Origin: Ixodes scapularis
Taxonomy: Eukaryota > Arthropoda > Arachnida > Ixodida > Ixodidae
Length of the DNA: 64,000 bases
NCBI RefSeq assembly: GCF_016920785.2
Contig: NW_024609836.1
Location: 61,297,930-61,361,929 of the forward strand
Reading direction: 5' to 3'
Shown here: in pieces, positions 1 to 10,257 of the stretch
Numbering within the stretch: position 1 is the stretch's first letter
How the letters are laid out: every line of letters starts with the position of its first letter
Position numbers and translations under genes: made by a program
The notes under the pieces: model-generated
Seen by the model: the letters and a program-made list of their open reading frames with translations, nothing else
What the model was told of the DNA's origin: nothing
The model's database searches: none

Positions 1-1245
1 TGCTGCAAACCAGTCTTTGCTTGGTCGCGGGAGGCCTCTCTCGTAAAATAGACGGCTAGATAGTGTTTGAACTGGTTTTAGACGTCATAAAAGACTTCAA
101 GAACGTGGACGAAAAATTTTCAGAAAATTTCTGTGACAGTTCCCCAGGTGGCTTTACTAAAAAAAAAAAAAAAAAAGAAACTTTCACGCAGTACACGAAT
201 GTGTCATGCTATCGCATAGCAACGACGATTCGCGCAGCCATCTCGGCAACAATTTTTATTTTTTGATCATCTAACTTCTTAGTGCGGTTAATTTTACTCC
301 CCGTGTCATAAGGCGTTACAGAGTTCCGGCGAAATCCCGCCGGAAAAGCATTTCTGACTGCACTAGTCGAAAGAAGAAGAGACAGTATAGGTTTTTCCTC
401 ACCTGCAGCGAGCGGGTTCCGAAGCACAGTGTTGAAACGCGGGGAGAGAGACAGATGCGACGAACTCCGGGGCCTCCGATGTCTCGTTTCTTCTGTCAAC
501 TTTTGCGTCAGCTGTAGTGCGCGTGCCTGTCGCCGTCGCGAAAACGGCGCTGCGCGATCATGCGATAGTGAATGATAGCGAACGAGATACAAAAGGAGGG
601 AGAGGCGTGGTCACACGCGCGCTTTATACTTATCTGAACGCGCGCATCAGATTGCGCGTGGTGGTTCACTTGTGAAATGTGTCATGACTCATGAACTAGA
701 AAAAGTTCGGCACTTAATGTTTAATTGTTTTTTAGCTCGAATCAGTTCATTTAATATTCAATTTGAGGATTGTGCTCAAGTTGGGAACTGAGTTTAATTG
801 TCTAACGCGCGCAGAGAGTTGGAAAAAAAAAAAAAAAAGCGCACGGGGGAGTCGCAAGGATTCTTAGCTATTTCGTTACGGAAATGAGACTCTAAACCAA
901 GATTGTGGCAAACTGTGGTAAACGGTGATTAAACTGACATCTGTGTCCTGCGAAAATAGTTCTCGCATATAAACGAAGAAATAGAAATTACATCTTATAT
1001 TTACTTTAAATCACGAGTTTTCGAGTGCATAAATGGAAATCCTTCAAATACACACGGTACCTCTTGGGGGAGTATGATGCGGAGTGCTGTAAATAAAAGG
1101 TTTAATTGTTGGATTTCACGTGACAATACAACAAAGAGCACCTGACACGCCTCGGCGAAGGACTAAGGGGATCATTCGACGTGCAACCAAAATGACGTCA
1201 TTTGAACTCGTTTGAAAGCGCAAGCTTCAATTTTCTTTCGTGTAT
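1..1245. other. No gene recognised
   Basis: This stretch has A-runs near 160-176 and 824-838 and no motif, splice-bounded exon or protein similarity I can support. Open frames at 63-266 (+) and 209-592 (-) have low-complexity or composition-driven translations and no recognisable domain. Confidence 0.5.
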
Positions 1246-1640
1246 TTAAACTCTGATTAGTTCTTTCAGACGTTTTGTTGCCGCCCGCAGACAGATGCAG
1301 ACGCAAGCTTGTACCCGACCGCGTCTCGAGCACGATTGAACGCCACGGTGCCGCTTTATGCTCGATGCCAGCATTACTTGGCCGCGTCTTGCAGATTCCA
1401 CCGCGCTCCCTGGCAGGGGAAAACGGGGCTCTGGGTTATAAAAAGCAATGGAAACCGATACAACGGCACGATGCCATTGAGTTTCGACGGGCGAGGGCAT
1501 GTTGGGCTGCCCTTCGATTGTGGTTCGGAAGTGACTCCCCGGACGGCGCTTGTGGCCCAAGAAAGGATTAAGGAGCCTTGGCAAGGTGACGCAAGCCACC
1601 ACCCAATTAGAAGGGTTCGGTCATATTTATCCACCTAAGT
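1246..1640. other. GC-richer block open in frames on both strands, unrecognised
   Basis: Frames of about 86-118 codons are open here on both strands (1309-1638 + and 1246-1602 -). Neither translation carries a domain I recognise, and mutual openness of opposite frames usually reflects composition. The block lies directly beside the MULE-like element that begins at 1659 and may be another dispersed repeat. I do not call a gene. Confidence 0.3.
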
Positions 1641-1648
1641 GCATTGTC

Positions 1649-2842
1649 CTACATTCTAGGCTGCGTATTTTCGGCACCGATTTGATATCCAGGGGGCGAG
1701 GCCATGACGTCATGGACGTAAAAATAACAGCTTCTATTTTGAGGTCCTAGTTATTTTGATGTCAACAACACGTTTTCTTTGGATGCCGCTGGCTGCCTTT
1801 TGAAATGTCGGTCACTCTGCGTGTGTGCGGCCGGGTGCTCGGCGGCTCGGCGGTGCCCGCGCTGGTGCGTGTTGTCGACGTTACCGCCTGCACTCGTCGC
1901 GTTCTCAGGAACATCAAACCACGAGCTCCTCTATCAATCTATAAGCGTTCTCCATTTTAAAACTTCGCCCGGTGCCGTCCGTCACTCCTGTTGCAAATTA
2001 AGATTGCGTGTACTGGAGGCGACAGAGCCCAGCCGCAGTAATTTTGTCCGCATTTTTCTGGAGCCGTGCTTGTGTGCAATACTACGGATTATCACCCTTG
2101 CATAGAATTGCTGCAAGGCCGTGCAAGCGGCGAGCGAGTAGCCTTGACTGGCGTGACTGCACCCGCGGCAGGAGCGCTCGTGCCGCGTGATTCAAAGCAA
2201 CTAGCTCGAGCTTTTAGCACGGTCGTCGACAACATTGTTTTCTTCAGTGTTAATCGTAAAAAAAAAAAAAAAAGTCGTAAATATCGCCAAACGCCCCAAC
2301 AAAACACAATGTTCGAAAAAAAATGAAAAAAGGTAAGCCCCCACTGCGGAACGAACCTACGACCGCTAGCGTATGAGGCAGACATCTTAACCGCTAAGCT
2401 ACGTTACGATTCGTTGCGCACAAGACTTTCGGACGGCACTTAACGCGGAGTACCGTCGGTGGAGTACCGTCGGACGGCACTTGAACGCTCTGCAAAAGTG
2501 CCGTCGGACGGTACTGTAGTCACTACAAAGCTTCTTTTGCAACAGGAGTGACCGACGGCACCGGGCGAACGAAAATGGAAAACACTGTTTCTGGATGTCG
2601 GCAATTGATACGCGACAAGCATAGGCGGCACGTCGACACACAACAACGAGTAAACCCAGCCGCCGAGCACCCACCATGTGCACACACTTGCCGACCGACC
2701 GATGTTTCAAAATGCAGTTGGCGGCATCCAAAATAAAACGTGTTTACGTCAAACAACACCAAATAAAATTGACATCCGTGACGTCACTAGCCGCGCCTCC
2801 TGAACTTCAAATCAGTGCCGAAAATACGCACCCTACATTCTA
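1649..2842. mobile_element. MULE-like non-autonomous DNA transposon with long TIRs
   Basis: The element occupies 1659-2832 and is flanked by the same 10 bases, CTACATTCTA, at 1649-1658 and 2833-2842, a perfect target-site duplication. Its ends read GG[C/G]TGCGTATTTTCGGCAC. The inverted arms stay alignable for roughly 300-340 bp (about 1659-1998 against 2527-2832), including the segment around GCCCGGTGCCGTC and CACTCCTGTTGCAAA. Long TIRs and a 9-10-bp duplication are typical of Mutator-like elements; the family name is inference. The middle (about 2000-2526) encodes no transposase and contains a tRNA-like stretch, so the copy is non-autonomous. Confidence 0.8.
2336..2405 (-). tRNA. tRNA-like pseudogene or SINE head inside the MULE-like element
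   Basis: Read on the minus strand, an A-box-like stretch (TAGCTTAGCGGTTAAGATG) is followed about 30 nt later by a B-box-like GTAGGTTCGTTCC, with a CAT triplet where an anticodon would sit. The acceptor stem does not close convincingly. It is best read as a decayed tRNA or a SINE promoter fragment carried by the transposon, not a working tRNA gene. Confidence 0.35.
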
Positions 2843-3334
2843 CTATAGTTACTGACAGGATGAGTACAGCAGGGAGATGTTTAAGTTATTCTATATACGG
2901 CACGATTGAGCATCCCATCCTCGATAACACAGTTCAAATAAAAAAAAAGAACGAGCCAGAAAATGACGAAAAGCTAGAATAACAGGCCAACAACACAGCG
3001 CTGACACAGTAGGCAAACAAGAGACGGGAAAGATAGGAACAACAAAACAATCACCCCGATATATCCCTCCCGCATGCCGACACTTGCTTACACAAACTTG
3101 CCGCAAGTCTTGATGAAACCCAGTTTGTCACCCGCGATGTTTCCTCGGGTTGACTATTTTCTTCCTATCTGTCGCGTCTCTTGTTAACACAGAATGTCTT
3201 TATGGGTTTCCGCGAAAAGTGTCACGCTCGAGTGTGAAGAAAAAGGGTTGCACGCAGGTTAGGGTCACATGAAGCATGCATATTTTATAGCAGGTTATAG
3301 ACAAATATCAAAATGCACACGTGCACAAGTACGC
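2843..3334. other. No gene recognised
   Basis: AT-leaning unique-looking sequence between the MULE-like element and the minisatellite. I see no ORF, RNA gene or transposon end that I can defend. Confidence 0.4.
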
Positions 3335-3790
3335 GGGTTATCACGACGGTGAGTAGTACTTAGTCCAGCGTACTTAGTCCGCAGGTGTGCGTCGGCGGCG
3401 AGTCATACCTGGTCCATAGTGGACTGTCCTTGGCAACTTGCAAGTAATACATAATCCAGCATATTTTGTCGGCAGGTGACCGTCGGCGGCAAGTTATACA
3501 TGCTTACATTACTTAGTCTAGAGGCGACCGTCGGAGGCGAGTGATACTTAGACCAGCTTACTTAGTCCGCAGCCGACCATTGACGGCTAGTCATCCTGGT
3601 ACACAATACTTAGTGCGTATAAGTAGCCGTTGGTGGCGACTTATGCTTAGTCCAGATAACTTGTCTCCAGGCGACCGCCGTGTGCGAATCATACTTAGTC
3701 TAGCAAACTCTTTTATCTGGAGACGATCGTCGGCTGCGAGTCATACTGTGTCCAGCATAGTTAGTCTGCATTCAACCGTTTGGCGCAGCC
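3335..3790. repeat. Degenerate minisatellite, about 49-bp period, about 9 units
   Basis: The core CCGTCGGCGGCGAGTCATAC followed by CTTAGTCCAGC recurs at about 3390, 3481, 3529, 3578, 3628, 3676 and 3728, with spacings of 48-52 bp and a weaker copy near 3430. Units differ by many substitutions, so the array is old. No reading frame runs through it. Confidence 0.75.
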
Positions 3791-4683
3791 AGCTGGTTCC
3801 AGAATGACGAAGCGCAACAGTCAAAAAGCTCCCCTCGCAATCTAATGGCGAATTCTGGTTGTCGCCTCTTTCCTCTGACCTTCATTCAACAGAGCGCCCC
3901 CTCCTCGCCGCCAGTGCCACTCGAGATTCCTTTCAGCCGATCACAACTGCTGGGCTCAGGGCGTTTTGACCTTCTCGGACTAGTCACGGAAGTAGAACTT
4001 CTTGACAGTGGCAATGGAAAAAAAAGATTTTACAGCGAACGACGGAAGACTGAGCAAAATTTATGCTCAAAACATGATTAAATAACGGCTGCAAGGGACT
4101 ATACACTCTTCTACAAATTGGTATGTAAAGAAAAAAAAAAAAACACACGGCAAAATGCGGCAGTGTGCGTATTGAGTTTCGCAGAACGGAAAGGAAGTTT
4201 ATGTTTGCAAACAGTTCCCAACTCATCACGCTTCTGACACTGAACGCGCTGCGATAGCAATATACGTACTGCCGAACAGACGAGTATTAAATAGTTAAGA
4301 AACCTCATTTTTGTTTTACGGGGGAATATTGTGGAAACATGACCCACAGGACTCAGCACGTATCGCCGTGTGGCACACACCACAATGTATTATAGTCGGC
4401 TCTCCCTTTATTTTACAACATAAACCTTTGGACGTGCTTTTTTAGAAACAAAGCAAATTAGTCGTTAGTTTAGGTTATTGCCATCTTAGGTTTTGTTCTG
4501 TCTTTCTCCCCAGCATTGGCTTTTGTGGAGGCTCGTCCACACCAATTTGAGTGGCTAGGTATCTCGGTAAAACAAGAGAAGGTCAGCAATGGCGGCCCTA
4601 TTCTGGCGCGTGTGTAAAGGGTCTATACAGCAGGAGTTTGGTCCTCCAGAACATGGCGACATTGTTAACCATTGTAGATGAGC
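3791..4683. other. No gene recognised
   Basis: Apart from A-runs near 4019 and 4131-4143 there is nothing here with domain, splice or transposon support. Short frames at 3845-4081 (+) and 4111-4383 (-) overlap each other in opposite directions and are not credible genes. Confidence 0.4.
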
Positions 4684-4893
4684 AATTTAGCCAGTGCGGT
4701 ACAACCGCTAGCCTGGGGTCTTTAACGTGCACCACGCAGTAGTGATACACGACCGCACGCCGGTACGATGCTTTTCCAGACCGAAACGGGCAGGGGTGGG
4801 GCTCGAACCCAAGATCCCTGGGTTCTGCAGCGCGAGCTTTCGCTCCACGCGCGTCGAGCTGGGTGTGCGCTTTAGCCCACTCGGCCACCGATC
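4684..4893 (-). mobile_element. tRNA-derived SINE
   Basis: On the minus strand the head begins near 4893 as GGTGGCCGAGTGGGCTAAAG, an RNA polymerase III A box. About 65 nt later comes the B box GGGTTCGAGCCCC. The separation resembles a tRNA with a long variable arm (Leu/Ser class), and the body continues with GTGCACGTTAAAGACCCC. That body block is, to my knowledge, recurrent in tick SINEs. The head is intact enough to keep both internal promoter boxes. The 3' end is set approximately, because no clear A-tail or target duplication is visible. Confidence 0.75.
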
Positions 4894-5168
4894 CCCCCGT
4901 GCTTTTTTAAAACTTGACAGAACAGCGGGAAGCTCCCACAGTCTAAGAAGAAAAGGAGGAAAAAGGTAGCAACGACGCGCCTTCCTCCTTTCTACTGACG
5001 CGCCCCCAAGCGAACACAAAAAGATAGGAGGAGCGAGACGTTTTTGTCCTTCTTGAGGCCGACGGGAGAAAGGTTCCGCCTTCCCGCCTCATCTCCTTTC
5101 GCCATAAGAGCACTAAGTAAGAAGAGTTGCCGTTTAGAATATTTGGTCGGTCATTTCAAACAACTTAC

Positions 5169-5287
5169 GCGCGCGCAGCAAAGACGAGGACGAAGAACGG
5201 AGAACACGCAAACGAGGCGCACACACTAGTTTTATGTGTCTCGTTTTGCCCTGCCCTCCTTTCGTCCTCGTCTTTGCTGCGCACACG
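5169..5287. repeat. Snap-back repeat (short palindromic MITE)
   Basis: The left arm GCGCGCAGCAAAGACGAGGA (from about 5170) is answered by its complement ending at 5286, and an inner pair around CGAGGCGCACAC and GTGTCTCG extends the fold. The GACGAGGACGAA part of the arm resembles the arm of the element at 19651-19760, so they may be distant members of one group. Confidence 0.6.
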
Positions 5288-6224
5288 GAAGTTTTATGAA
5301 AGCACTAAGTGTTCAAGTCCCTAGACGGTCCCACAAAAGAAGCAAAACCCATAAAGAGCTTCTCATTAAAGCACTCTCGTGACATGCTTTAACTCTGAAT
5401 AAACTTAAACTTGCCTCGGTTCTTCTAGCATGTCATGTGTGCAGCGTTTCAGACACCCCCAGCTTCCCTAAAGTACCCAGTTCCCTAAACTTTAACAACC
5501 TGTAAATCTTTTAAAATCACGAGACATAGTTTGCCGATGCTTTGCAAGAAAGACAACAAAAAAATTTTTATTTTTTTTTTATTTTAAGAATGTTTCGTGC
5601 GTTCATTTTACGTGATTTCACAATGACAACACAGTCTTTAAAATACTTGGGGCTTGTAATGGATTTTTTACTCGTATTAATCAACTTTTGAAATGTTTTT
5701 GAAATGTTTTGGTTTCTAGTATTCCATCTGGCGTTTCGTAGCATCCGTTCAGTTCGTAGTATTTTACAGGATAATGGAAAATATAATAAATAAATCCATG
5801 TGCGGTACCTCCATCCCAGAACGAGGCCATAGACGAAAATTGATAACTTTATATTTTTGCACATTTCATATTTTTTAGTTTTTACAATATTTTTTTAGTT
5901 ATGAGTTCCTGATTACATTAGAGTAGACACTCCCGAATTTGTTTTTGTTCTTGTATGGCCGTGTCTTCTCTGCGCAGGTCATTACTTATGATACACATTT
6001 AAAAAAAAAAAAAATACTAGTAAGATTTTTCGGATAACACGTTCAATGCGACGAAAGTCAAAGATAGAAATTTTTAAAAGCAATTTTATATTACCATTTT
6101 AATTTAGTAAGAACACGTAAGTAAAGGAGAATTTATTTTTATTTTCAAGGATTCGATGCATTTGTAGCACACCGTCTTACCCTACACCATACATGTACAT
6201 GTTACAGAAGTAAAGTAGCTATAA
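5288..6224. other. AT-rich, no gene recognised
   Basis: Runs of A or T occur at 5560-5583 and 6001-6014. The 98-codon frame at 5568-5864 (-) has biased composition and no domain. There is no splice-bounded exon or transposon end that I can support. Confidence 0.4.
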
Positions 6225-6423
6225 GTGTTGTTACTCGCCACTCGCTAAGAAAAGTAACTGATTATTTGACTTCCTACTCTCTCAATACGAAATTAACGAC
6301 GCTACTCGTTCCTGCGTTAAAAAGGAAAACGCGTTATTTGAGCTAAAAAAATGAAAGCCGCTTACAACTCCCTGTAACGCCGAATTAGAGCGCAGCTCTT
6401 AGGGGCCCGTTTCCGGCTTGAGC

Positions 6424-6466
<43 letters not shown>

Positions 6467-6467
6467 G

Positions 6468-6514
6468 CGTAACCGCGCGGTGCATCATGGGAAATGTCCC
6501 ATAATGCACCGCGC
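6468..6514. repeat. Hairpin at the inner edge of the unit end
   Basis: GCGCGGTGCATCATGGGA and its near-perfect complement flank a short loop (AATG). The same hairpin occurs at 8628-8674 and 29597-29640, always between the (GCCGTC)n tract and the E-box cluster, so it is a fixed part of the unit architecture. Confidence 0.75.
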
Positions 6515-6528
6515 GAGCCCCCCCACCG

Positions 6529-6672
6529 GGGTCACGTGACCTCGTGGGGGGTCACGTGACCCCCCCCCCCCGAGGTCACGTGACTCCCCTGAGGTCACGT
6601 GACCCCCTCCTCAAGGTCACGTACCCCCTCCTCGAGGTCACGTGACCCCCCGAGGTCACGTGACCCCCGCCG
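6529..6672. repeat. E-box cluster (GTCACGTGAC), left arm
   Basis: The palindromic decamer GTCACGTGAC appears about six times, plus decayed copies, separated by C-rich spacers of 10-15 bases. CACGTG is the canonical E-box bound by USF/MITF/Max-type bHLH-zip factors; binding here is inference. The mirror cluster is at 8467-8616. Confidence 0.8.
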
Positions 6673-6687
6673 ATGTCCCGTGACCCC

Positions 6688-7518
6688 CCGATGACGTCAT
6701 CGTCACTGATGACGTCACCGGCATCCACATCGTCATCGTCATCATCACTGATGACGTCACCAGCATCCACATCGTCATCGTCATCATCACTGATGACGTC
6801 ACCGGCATCCACATCGTCATCGTCATCATCACTGATGACGTCACCGGCATCCGCATCGTCATCATTACTGATGACGTCACCGGCATCCACATCGTCATCG
6901 TCATCATCACTGATGACGTCACCGGCATTCCCATCGTCATCGTCATCATCACTGATGACGTCACCGGCATCCACATCGTCATCGTCATCATCACTGATGA
7001 CGTCACCGGCATCCACATCGTCATCGTCATCATCACTGATGACGTCACCGGCATCCGCATCGTCATCGTCATCATCACTGATGACGTCACCAGCATCCCC
7101 ATCGTCATCGTCATCATCACTGATGTCACCGGCATCCACATCGTCATCGTCATCATCACTGATGACGTCACCGGCATCCTCATTGTCATCGTCATCATCA
7201 CTGATGACGTCACCGGCATCCACATCGTCATCGTCATCATCACTGACGACGTCACCGGCATCCGCATCGTCATCGTCATCATCACTGATGACGTCATCAG
7301 TGACGTCACTGATGTCGTCACCGGCATCCGCATCGTCATCGTCATCATCACTGATGACGTCATCAGCGACGTCACTGATGACGTCACCGACATTTGCATC
7401 GTCATCGTCATCATCACTGGTGAAGCCATCAGTGACGTCACTAATGACGTCATCGGTACCCGCATCGTCATCGTCACGGATGACGTCATCAGTGACGTCA
7501 GTCATGACATCATCGGCA
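6688..7518. repeat. 42-bp tandem array with TGACGTCA octamers, left arm
   Basis: The unit holds TGACGTCA, a CCGGCATCCACA block and several CATCGT/CAT triplets, with a 42-bp period. I count about twenty octamers in this arm. Length variants differ by 3 or 6 bases, consistent with slippage of GAT/GAC triplets. Long frames are open on both strands as a by-product. TGACGTCA is the full palindromic CREB/ATF site. Confidence 0.85.
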
Positions 7519-7625
7519 TTGGGGGTCACGTGACCCCCAAGGTCACGTGACCCCCCCCCTGGTTAGTTTACCCCCCCCCCGTGCAATTCCCTCCTCCTCC
7601 TCAAGAGCTGCGCTCTAATTCTAAT

Positions 7626-8436
7626 TCGATGATGTCATCACTGACGTCACTGATGACGTCATCCGTGACGATGACGATGCGGGTACCGATGACGTCATTA
7701 GTGACGTCACTGATGGCTTCACCAGTGATGATGACGATGACGATGCGAATGTCGGTGACGTCATCAGTGACGTCGCTGATGACGTCATCAGTGATGATGA
7801 CGATGACGATGCGGATGCCGGTGACGACATCAGTGACGTCACTGATGACGTCATCAGTGATGATGACGATGACGATGCGGATGCCGGTGACGTCGTCAGT
7901 GATGATGACGATGACGATGTGGATGCCGGTGACGTCATCAGTGATGATGACGATGACAATGTGGATGCCGGTGACGTCATCAGTGATGATGACGATGTGG
8001 ATGCCGGTGACATCAGTGATGATGACGATGACGATGGGGATGCCGGCGACGTCATCAGTGATGATGACGATGACGATGCGGATGCCGGTGACGTCATCAG
8101 TGATGATGACGATGTGGATGCCGGTGACGTCATCAGTGATGATGACGATGACGATGTGGATGCCGGTGACGTCATCAGTGATGATGACGATGACGATGGG
8201 GATGCCGGTGACGTCATCAGTGATGATGACGATGACGATGTGGATGCCGGTGACGTCATCAGTAATGATGACGATGCGGATGCCGGTGACGTCATCAGTG
8301 ATGATGACGATGACGATGTGGATGCCGGTGACGTCATCAGTGATGATGACGATGACGATGTGGATGCTGGTGACGTCATCAGTGATGATGACGATGACGA
8401 TGTGGATGCCGGTGACGTCATCAGTGACGATGACGT
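7626..8436. repeat. 42-bp TGACGTCA array, right arm (inverted copy)
   Basis: This is the reverse-complement counterpart of 6688-7518, with the same 42-bp unit and the same degenerate leading units near the centre (7660-7880). Unit-by-unit order is largely preserved between the arms, so the dimer formed by inversion of an existing array, not by independent expansion. Confidence 0.85.
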
Positions 8437-8466
8437 CATCGGGGGGTCACGCGACATCGGCGGGGG

Positions 8467-8616
8467 TCACGTGACCTCGGGGGGTCACGTGACCTCGGGG
8501 GGTCACGTGACCTCGAGGAGGGGGTCACGTGACCTTGAGGAGGGGGGTCACGTGACCTTAGGGGAGTCACGTGACCTCGGGGGGGTCACGTGACCCCCCA
8601 CGAGGTCACGTGACCC
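8467..8616. repeat. E-box cluster (GTCACGTGAC), right arm
   Basis: This is the mirror of the left cluster, again about seven or eight GTCACGTGAC decamers in G-rich spacers, running into the hairpin at 8628-8674 and the (GCCGAC)n tract at 8675-8723. Confidence 0.8.
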
Positions 8617-8689
8617 CGGTGGGGGGGCTCGCGCGGTGCATTATGGGACATTTCCCATGATGCACCGCGCGGTTACGCCGACGGCGACG

Positions 8690-8721
<32 letters not shown>

Positions 8722-8762
8722 GCTCAAGCCGGAAACGGGCCCCTAAGAGCTGCGCTCTAAAA

Positions 8763-10038
8763 GTAACGCGGTATTGTTCACGTTACTCTGAATGGGTCGC
8801 TGTCATTCGGCAGTAGCCGCTTCCAATATTTCTCGTAGTTAATACTTCCCTGCGGTTTATTGCATTCACTCTGGGTATAGCTGTGGCTGTACTGACATAC
8901 CTTGTGCGCATCTATTAATGGTCCATGTAGCGTTTTCTCGTCGTGCGAAATACAAGCGCACGCTGGGGTGAGAACAAGATTAAGTGTTTGTACCCGTTCA
9001 CCTCCAAAAGTAACTATAAATAACGTCACTCATTAGTTAAAAAAAACAAGAATGCGTCACTCGGTTTTCTTGGAAGAAGCAACTAGGTTGTTACTTTGTT
9101 AACGATAAAAGTAACCAGGCGCCAGTAACCCGGCCGTTTCCGTGATAGTTTGCTCGAGACAGGTTATTTATCGAGAAATGTAGCTCACCTAAATGCATAG
9201 CTTTTGTTGTGTTTATTTTTACATGCAATACGCGAATTTTAAGTCAATTACTATAAGAGCAGAGAGGGAATTTCGAAGTCACCGTTAAGATAATTTCGTA
9301 GCACTTAAAGATCCGCTCCTTGCATGGCTCTGCACGCGTGCCTCTGCCAATGCCACCCATACTCGCTTCGGCCTCATGAAAAAAAAAACAAAGAAGTTTT
9401 ACGCATTGTTGATACGCCGCGCAAAGTAGTTATTTCTTGCCAGATTTGACTGTCTGAGCAGGAAGCGACGCTTTGGGCGTTGAGAACGCGTGTACGTGTT
9501 GATAATATAACATATATCTAATCTAAAATGCACCTACACAGATCTCTATTATCTGCATAAAAGAGAAAACAAGTGATGTTCTGCGAGGAGCCGGGACTTT
9601 TTTTACTACTTTTCTTGAAGTAAAAACAAGAATACCAGATAAGGCCTGTATGTTACATCATCGTTAGGGAATCCCGTACACTTCCCAAGCGCGTGCAAAC
9701 ACGGTGGAGCTCGACCAGTGTGGGCGGTAAAGTGGCAGACGCTCTTCCGTCTTTACTTGACCGCGTTTTAGCATACCGTTTTTTGTGAGACGGTGCGAGG
9801 CACGCTCGCGGCCGCACAAAAAAAAAGTATACGGCAAACAAAGTCGTCCGCTTCTTGCGCTGAAAGTGCGGGGACGTCACAGCGACAAGCTATGATTGAA
9901 TGGATGGTTGGTAGACACAAAGGGCAGCTGGCTTTGTCTCTGGCCATTGGGTCCCACTACTCAGCGTCGGGGTCAGGCGTTCGGGCTCAGGCGGGACAGC
10001 TGGAAGGCCTCCTTCGTCACTCACATCCAGTCAGTGAC
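8763..10038. other. Remnant of a host repeat, then no gene recognised
   Basis: Sequence just outside both TAAAA flanks (about 6225-6343 and 8763-9140) is rich in GTTACT/AGTAAC words, as if the foldback element had inserted into an older GTAAC-type MITE. From about 9140 to 10038 I see no gene, RNA or repeat with support. Confidence 0.35.
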
Positions 10039-10257
10039 TGCACGCGGAGTACAAGTTCGTCCGCTTCTTTCGGGGCTGGTGGTGACGTCTGATGAACGCC
10101 GAGCTCTGATTGGCTCTGATGCAAGCATAGTGGGTAGATCTCAAAGCAACCTACCTTGAGATCCGCCCACTATCCTTCAATCAGAGCCAATCAGAGGTCG
10201 TCGTTCAGACGTCAACGGAACCCCTGTGCAAGAAGCAGACGGACTTGAGCTCCGCGT
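10039..10257. mobile_element. Palindromic MITE
   Basis: The arms begin CGCGGAGTACAAGTTCGTCC on the left and end with the complementary AGACGGACTTGAGCTCCGCG on the right. An inner pair, GACGTCTGATGAACG and TCTGATTGGCTCTGA with their complements, extends the fold. No target duplication is clear. It has no coding capacity. Confidence 0.65.

Larger units (their letters stand above)
6349..8757. mobile_element. Foldback-type element: inverted dimer carrying CRE-like and E-box arrays
   Basis: The copy lies between TAAAA at 6344-6348 and TAAAA at 8758-8762. From the ends inward each arm has GAGCGCAGCTCTT, a GGGCCCGTTTCCGGCTTGAG block, (GCCGTC)n, a short hairpin, a cluster of GTCACGTGAC, then a 42-bp array of TGACGTCA. 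The arms meet near 7560-7620, where CTCAAGAGCTGCGCTCTAA, the opposite unit end, is buried in the middle. The whole therefore reads as one complete 1.2-kb unit plus a second, inverted, nearly complete unit. No transposase is present. The same unit recurs as a monomer at 28487-29706. The TAAAA duplication and the foldback class are inference. Confidence 0.85.

Noticed and set aside
209..592. 127-codon minus-strand frame near the window start
   Set aside because: Arg/Ser-rich composition, no domain, no start context or splice evidence.
6688..8436. CRISPR-like array
   Set aside because: The regular 42-bp spacing has no unique spacers; the whole unit repeats, and the context is eukaryotic.
6576..8593. 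Several 220-317-codon open frames in the 6.5-8.6 kb arrays
   Set aside because: They are open on both strands and in several frames at once, translate as 14-residue repeats, and coincide exactly with the 42-bp satellite. No domain, splice signal or codon bias supports a gene.
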